Source: Oscillospiraceae bacterium
Lineage (GTDB): Bacteria > Bacillota > Clostridia > Oscillospirales > Oscillospiraceae
DNA length: 64,000 bases
Direction: 5' to 3'
Assembly (NCBI GenBank): GCA_022795735.1
Contig: JAAWHG010000003.1
Coordinates: 1 to 64,000, forward strand
Shown: piece after piece, positions 60,433 through 64,000 of the stretch
How the letters are laid out: every line of letters starts with the position of its first letter
Position numbering within the stretch: the first letter of the stretch is position 1
Position numbers and translations under genes: made by a program
Notes under the pieces: model-generated
Databases searched by the model: none
Seen by the model: only the letters and a program-made list of their open reading frames with translations
What the model was told of the DNA's origin: nothing

Positions 60433-61311
60433 TCAGTTCAGCATGCACTGTCCGCCGGTGACCGGTATGGCCTGACCGGTCTCATATTTCTGCTCGATGC
60501 AATAGAAAATGGCCCGCGCCACGTCCAGCGGAAGGCAACCGCGATTCATCGGAACCTTGGACTCATAATACGCCTTTACATCGGCCACCGTTTTGGCGCC
60601 CGGCACCTTTCCGGCGTTTAAGTACTGGATGAACAGTCCCTTCTCCGGGTCCATCCACAGCGGCCCGTCGAGATAGTTGCCCGGGCAGATGGCATTGACC
60701 TTGATGTTGTACGCGCACAGCTCCAGCGCGAAGCTCTGCACCAGCCCAATGCCGCCGAATTTCGATCCGGCGTAGGCGAAGTTCTTGTTGGAGCCCTCCA
60801 GCCCCGACTTGGAGTTGATGGTGATGATATCCCCCACCCACTTGGGATCGGCCTCGTGCTGGGCCTGCATCACAATGGCGGCGTATTTCGCGCAGAGGAA
60901 AAGTCCCGTATAGTTGATGGCGGTGACAAAATCCAGGTCCTTCTTCTCAAAGGACGACAACGGACCGCTGCGCACCACCCCCGCGTTGGACACCATCACG
61001 TCCAGCCCGCCGAACCGCTCCACTGTCCCGGCCACCAGGGCCGCGACGCTCTCCTCGTCCGAGACGTTGACCGGAATGCAGTACGCCCGCTCTCCCAACG
61101 ACTCGGCCACTGTCTTCGCCAACGGCTCGTTCATGTCGGCGATGACAACCACCGCGCCCTCCCGGTACATTTCCTCGGCAATACCCTTGCCAAAGCCCTG
61201 GGCGCTCCCTGTGACAATGGCGATCTTGCCCGCCAAACGGCCCGTTCCCGCAGGACGGGTATGGACGCCGGCCTTCGCCAGCTCGCATGCCTTGCTCATA
61301 TCTACGCTCAT
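60433..61311 (-). CDS. SDR-family NAD(P)-dependent oxidoreductase (sorbitol-6-phosphate dehydrogenase-like)
   Basis: 292 residues from ATG 61309-61311 (AAAGGAGAG site). Classical SDR: TGSAQGFGKG cofactor motif (about 35), NAGVV, Ser in INSKSG and the Tyr-x3-Lys in YAGSKFG, then a closed C-terminal PVTGGQCMLN. The IVTGSAQGFGKGIAEEM start resembles sorbitol-6-phosphate 2-dehydrogenase. It is divergent from the L-fucose isomerase gene, so it may act in deoxy-sugar or polyol use. Confidence 0.92.
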   Translation of the reverse strand: MSVDMSKACELAKAGVHTRPAGTGRLAGKIAIVTGSAQGFGKGIAEEMYREGAVVVIADMNEPLAKTVAESLGERAYCIPVNVSDEESVAALVAGTVERFGGLDVMVSNAGVVRSGPLSSFEKKDLDFVTAINYTGLFLCAKYAAIVMQAQHEADPKWVGDIITINSKSGLEGSNKNFAYAGSKFGGIGLVQSFALELCAYNIKVNAICPGNYLDGPLWMDPEKGLFIQYLNAGKVPGAKTVADVKAYYESKVPMNRGCLPLDVARAIFYCIEQKYETGQAIPVTGGQCMLN

Positions 61312-61640
61312 GGATTTCTTCTCTCCTTTACTGTTAGTAGGTTTCACTTATTGTAGCACGGAAGCCGTCCACCCGCAAGGAAATTTTTCAGAAAACCACA
61401 GAAAGTAAACGCACATCCTTCAACATACCAAGCAAATCCACAGAAATCTACAGTGTCTCCAAAAAGAGATTGTGGAATTTGTTGAGATTCACCAAAGTTA
61501 CCGGCACTTGCGCCCGCCGCCTTGACGGAAGGTGGAAAGGAGAGTACAATTTAATACAAATACGTATGTTCGCAAGGCAAATCATGAATTTCATGGCTGA
61601 GATTTGAGCTTGTCCGTATTTTGAAAGGAGTCTGATTACT
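61312..61640. promoter_or_regulatory. Divergent control region for SDR and fucI
   Basis: 329 bp with a minus promoter (TTGCGG 61373-61378, 17 bp, TACAAT 61350-61355) and a plus promoter (TTGACG 61522-61527, 17 bp, TACAAT 61545-61550). CATGAA-T-TTCATG (61583-61595) is a perfect palindrome in the fucI leader and ATACGTAT is near 61559. A longer stem pairs CCACAgAAATCT with its partner at about 61470. No coding sequence. Confidence 0.65.
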
Positions 61641-63458
61641 ATGTCCAAAGAAAACATGCCGAAGCTTGGCGCACGTCCGAAAATCGGCATCCGTCCCGCC
61701 ATCGACGGCCGGCGCGGTCCGCTGAAGGTCCGCGAGGGGCTCGAAGCCCAGACCATGGCGATGGCTGCCGCCGCCAAAAAGCTGTTTGAGGAAAATATCT
61801 TCTATTCCGACGGCAAGCCCGTTGAGGTCGTCATTGCCGATACCACCATCGGCCGCGTGGCCGAAACCGCCGCCTGCGCCGAGAAATTCAAGCGCGAGGG
61901 CGTAGACGTCACCCTGACCGTCACCCCCTGCTGGTGCTACGGCTCCGAGACCATGGACATGGACCCCATGACCATCAAGGGCGTCTGGGGCTTCAACGGC
62001 ACCGAGCGTCCCGGCGCGGTGTATCTGGCCTCCGTCCTCGCCACCCACGCCCAGAAGGGCCTGCCCGCTTTCGGCATCTACGGCCATGACGTGCAGAACC
62101 TCGACGAGGTGGAAAACATCCCCGCCGACGTACAGGAAAAGCTGCTCCGTTTTGCCCGCGCCGCCGTGGCGGTCGCCCAGATGCGGGGCAAGAGTTACCT
62201 GCAAATCGGCTCCATCTGCATGGGCATCGGCGGTTCCATCATCGACTCCGCGTTCATTGAGGAATACCTGGGGATGCGGGTTGAGTCGGTGGACGAGGTG
62301 GAAATCATCCGCCGCATGACCGAGGGCATCTACGATGAGGCCGCCTATCAGAAGGCTCTGGCCTGGACCAAGGAGCACTGCAAGGAGGGCTGGGACAAGA
62401 ACCCCGACTTTGTCAAGACTCCCGACGCGAAGAAGGCCGAGCAGTGGGAGTTCACCGTCAAGATGTACTGTATCATCAAGGACCTGATGGACGGCAACCC
62501 TAACCTGCCCGAGGGCCGCGAGGAGGAAATGGTGGGACACAACGCCATCGCCGCCGGCTTCCAGGGCCAGCGCCAGTGGACCGATTTCTATCCCAACTGC
62601 GACTATCCCGAGGCCATTCTCAACTCCACCTTCGACTACACCGGCGCGCGGGAGCCCCACATCCTTGCCACCGAGAACGACGTTCTCAACGGTCTCGGCA
62701 TGCTCTTTATGAAGCTGCTGACCGGCCGCGCCCAGATGTTCTCCGACGTGCGGACCTACTGGTCCCCCGAGGCCTGCAAGCGCGCCTCCGGCTACGACGT
62801 GGAGGGTATCGCCAAGGAAAACGGCGGCTTTATTCACCTCATCAACTCGGGCGCGACCGCCCTTGACGCCTGCGGCGAGTGCGTTGACGAGAACGGCAAG
62901 CCGGTTATGAAGCGCTGGTGGGAGGTCACCGAGGCCGACATCAAGAAGATGACCGAGGCCACCACCTGGCCCGCGGCCGACAATGGCTACTTCCGGGGCG
63001 GCGGTTTCTCCTCCAGTTTCACCACCCGCGCCGAGATGCCGGCGACTATGATTCGCCTGAACCTGGTCAAGGGTCTGGGCCCGGTGCTTCAAATCGCCGA
63101 GGGCTGGACCGTCAAGCTGCCCGACGAAGTCACCAAGACTCTGATGATGCGCACCGACCCGACCTGGCCGTGCACCTGGTTCACCCCGCGCTGCGACGGC
63201 GTGGCGGGCAGCCCCTTCGAGAGCGCCTACAGCGTGATGAGTAACTGGGGCGCCAATCACGGCGCAATCTCCTACGGCCACATCGGCGCCGACCTGATTA
63301 CCTTCTGTTCCATGCTCCGTATCCCCGTTTGCATGCACAATGTCCCCGGCAAGGACGTTTTCCGTCCCGCCGCGTGGAACGCTTTCGGCATGGACAAGGA
63401 GGGGCAGGATTACCGCGCCTGCGCCGCCTACGGTCCCATGTACCGCAACATTCGCTAA
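61641..63458 (+). CDS. fucI: L-fucose isomerase
   Basis: 605 residues, AAGGAG site. Full-length FucI family protein: [21 protein letters not shown] at the N-terminus, central [13 protein letters not shown] ([11 protein letters not shown]) and ETDVxGAL-like metal region ([13 protein letters not shown]), and a C-terminal [11 protein letters not shown]. It converts L-fucose to L-fuculose (or D-arabinose/L-rhamnose-type sugars). No fuculokinase or aldolase is in the window. Confidence 0.95.
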   Translation: MSKENMPKLGARPKIGIRPAIDGRRGPLKVREGLEAQTMAMAAAAKKLFEENIFYSDGKPVEVVIADTTIGRVAETAACAEKFKREGVDVTLTVTPCWCYGSETMDMDPMTIKGVWGFNGTERPGAVYLASVLATHAQKGLPAFGIYGHDVQNLDEVENIPADVQEKLLRFARAAVAVAQMRGKSYLQIGSICMGIGGSIIDSAFIEEYLGMRVESVDEVEIIRRMTEGIYDEAAYQKALAWTKEHCKEGWDKNPDFVKTPDAKKAEQWEFTVKMYCIIKDLMDGNPNLPEGREEEMVGHNAIAAGFQGQRQWTDFYPNCDYPEAILNSTFDYTGAREPHILATENDVLNGLGMLFMKLLTGRAQMFSDVRTYWSPEACKRASGYDVEGIAKENGGFIHLINSGATALDACGECVDENGKPVMKRWWEVTEADIKKMTEATTWPAADNGYFRGGGFSSSFTTRAEMPATMIRLNLVKGLGPVLQIAEGWTVKLPDEVTKTLMMRTDPTWPCTWFTPRCDGVAGSPFESAYSVMSNWGANHGAISYGHIGADLITFCSMLRIPVCMHNVPGKDVFRPAAWNAFGMDKEGQDYRACAAYGPMYRNIR

Positions 63459-63468
63459 CATACAGTCC

Positions 63469-63516
63469 AAATGGCCGGCCCGCTCCTTCTTGGGAGAACG
63501 GGCCGGCCATTTTTTC
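63469..63516 (+). terminator. Terminator of fucI
   Basis: AAATGGCCGGCCCG pairs with CGGGCCGGCCATTT followed by T6. Confidence 0.88.
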
Positions 63517-63657
63517 CATTCTTTTTTACGTACCATTCCAGCGCGTGACACCGAGATAACTGTTTCAGGAAAATGGATCGACAATGACCTACGCAACGCA
63601 ATTCTTATCAAATGAACCCAGCGGCGTCATCCTTTCCGGCCGGTACGCAAATCTCAG

Positions 63658-63686
63658 TTGAAAAAAAACGCCGGTCAAGCTATAAT
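63658..63686 (+). promoter_or_regulatory. Promoter of the TfoX-like gene
   Basis: -35 TTGAAA (63658-63663), 17 bp, -10 TATAAT (63681-63686). Confidence 0.8.
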
Positions 63687-63730
63687 GAAGCAAAGCCTCT
63701 ACCAAAGAGGGCAGAAAGGAGGCGCTTGCG

Positions 63731-64000
63731 ATGGCGTCCAGCAAAGAATATGTCAATTTTATTCTAGAACAGCTCTCCGGCCTGGAGGGGGTCCGCTGCC
63801 GTGCCATGATGGGAGAATATGTCCTCTATTACAAGGACAAGATCGCCGGAGGCATCTACAATGACCGTCTGCTCATCAAGCCCGTACAGGCCGCCTTGGA
63901 CTACATGCCCCAAGCCGCGTGGGAGCTGCCCTATCAGGGCGCGAAGGAAATGCTGCTGGCGGACAATGTTGACGACCGCGCCTGGCTGACCGGGCTGTTC
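63731..64000 (+). CDS. TfoX/Sxy N-terminal domain protein (truncated by window end)
   Basis: ATG 63731 (AAAGGAGG site) opens a frame running off the window end after 90 codons. It begins MASSKEYVNFILEQLSGLEG, then RAMMGEYVLYYKDKIAGGIYNDRLLIKP, matching the TfoX/Sxy N-terminal domain found in stand-alone clostridial proteins. Family members regulate competence in proteobacteria; the role here is unknown. The 3' part is not visible. Confidence 0.88.
   Translation, partial: MASSKEYVNFILEQLSGLEGVRCRAMMGEYVLYYKDKIAGGIYNDRLLIKPVQAALDYMPQAAWELPYQGAKEMLLADNVDDRAWLTGLF

Overview
The window is about 64 kb of GC-rich chromosome from a spore-forming, anaerobic member of the Bacillota, most likely class Clostridia and an Oscillospiraceae-like gut lineage. 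The evidence is strong Shine-Dalgarno sites, sigma-A type TTGACA-N17-TATAAT promoters, a SpoVT regulator, a SpoIID-like cortex protein, class III (anaerobic) ribonucleotide reductase, PEP carboxykinase and a sodium-pumping oxaloacetate decarboxylase. The exact genus cannot be fixed from the sequence alone. There is no integrated phage, complete insertion sequence or CRISPR array.

Layout. 1-2.4 kb: tRNA-Leu(CAA), then a two-gene operon with a SpoIID-like/peptidoglycan-binding protein. 2.4-4.9 kb: OmpR-type response regulator/histidine kinase pair and a small membrane protein. 5.0-10.9 kb: mnmE, a cysteine desulfurase, mnmG and an unknown gene, all on the minus strand. 11.0-16.2 kb: DUF1540 mini-protein, then a minus-strand operon GNAT - secreted protein - proB - proA - proC. 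16.4-19.8 kb: membrane-anchored protein, orphan YqeB-like molybdenum hydroxylase accessory factor, DUF1294 and DUF1846 proteins. 19.9-25.9 kb: a methyltransferase divergent from a five-gene nickel/peptide type ABC transporter, with two matched palindromes between them. 26-28.2 kb: CBS/DRTGG-containing pyrophosphatase with an attenuator-like leader, divergent from a probable small RNA. 28.3-33.4 kb: unknown exported protein, SpoVT, TPM-TelA-XpaC operon, decayed Rpn-type element. 33.5-42.4 kb: DUF975 protein, nrdD with NrdR-like boxes, pckA and a split oxaloacetate decarboxylase (alpha, gamma, biotin carrier, beta). 42.5-47.4 kb: three-gene surface polysaccharide operon. 47.5-52.1 kb: ComFB, GIY-YIG, PHP, Bax-inhibitor-1 and SLH-domain proteins. 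52.5-53.2 kb: HicAB toxin-antitoxin. 53.6-59.9 kb: an AT-richer island with an ECF-like sigma factor, a membrane anti-sigma-like protein and five mostly secreted unknown proteins. 60-64 kb: second Rpn fragment, SDR oxidoreductase divergent from L-fucose isomerase, and a truncated TfoX-like gene.

How genes work together. pckA and the decarboxylase subunits link PEP, oxaloacetate and pyruvate with sodium export. mnmE, mnmG and the desulfurase all bear on wobble-uridine tRNA modification. The most system-like novelty is the 53.6-59.9 kb island: one bipartite promoter-like motif (TGTCC, 16 nt, GTACATATAT) occurs upstream of the anti-sigma operon, again upstream of an unknown gene, and in a diverged form upstream of the stalk-domain gene. 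This suggests a self-contained sigma-factor regulon for cell-surface proteins. Other points for follow-up are the pyrophosphatase leader, the small RNA at 28.0 kb, the paired palindromes at about -41.5 of the methyltransferase/ABC promoters, and a 164-bp palindromic element at 38.6 kb.
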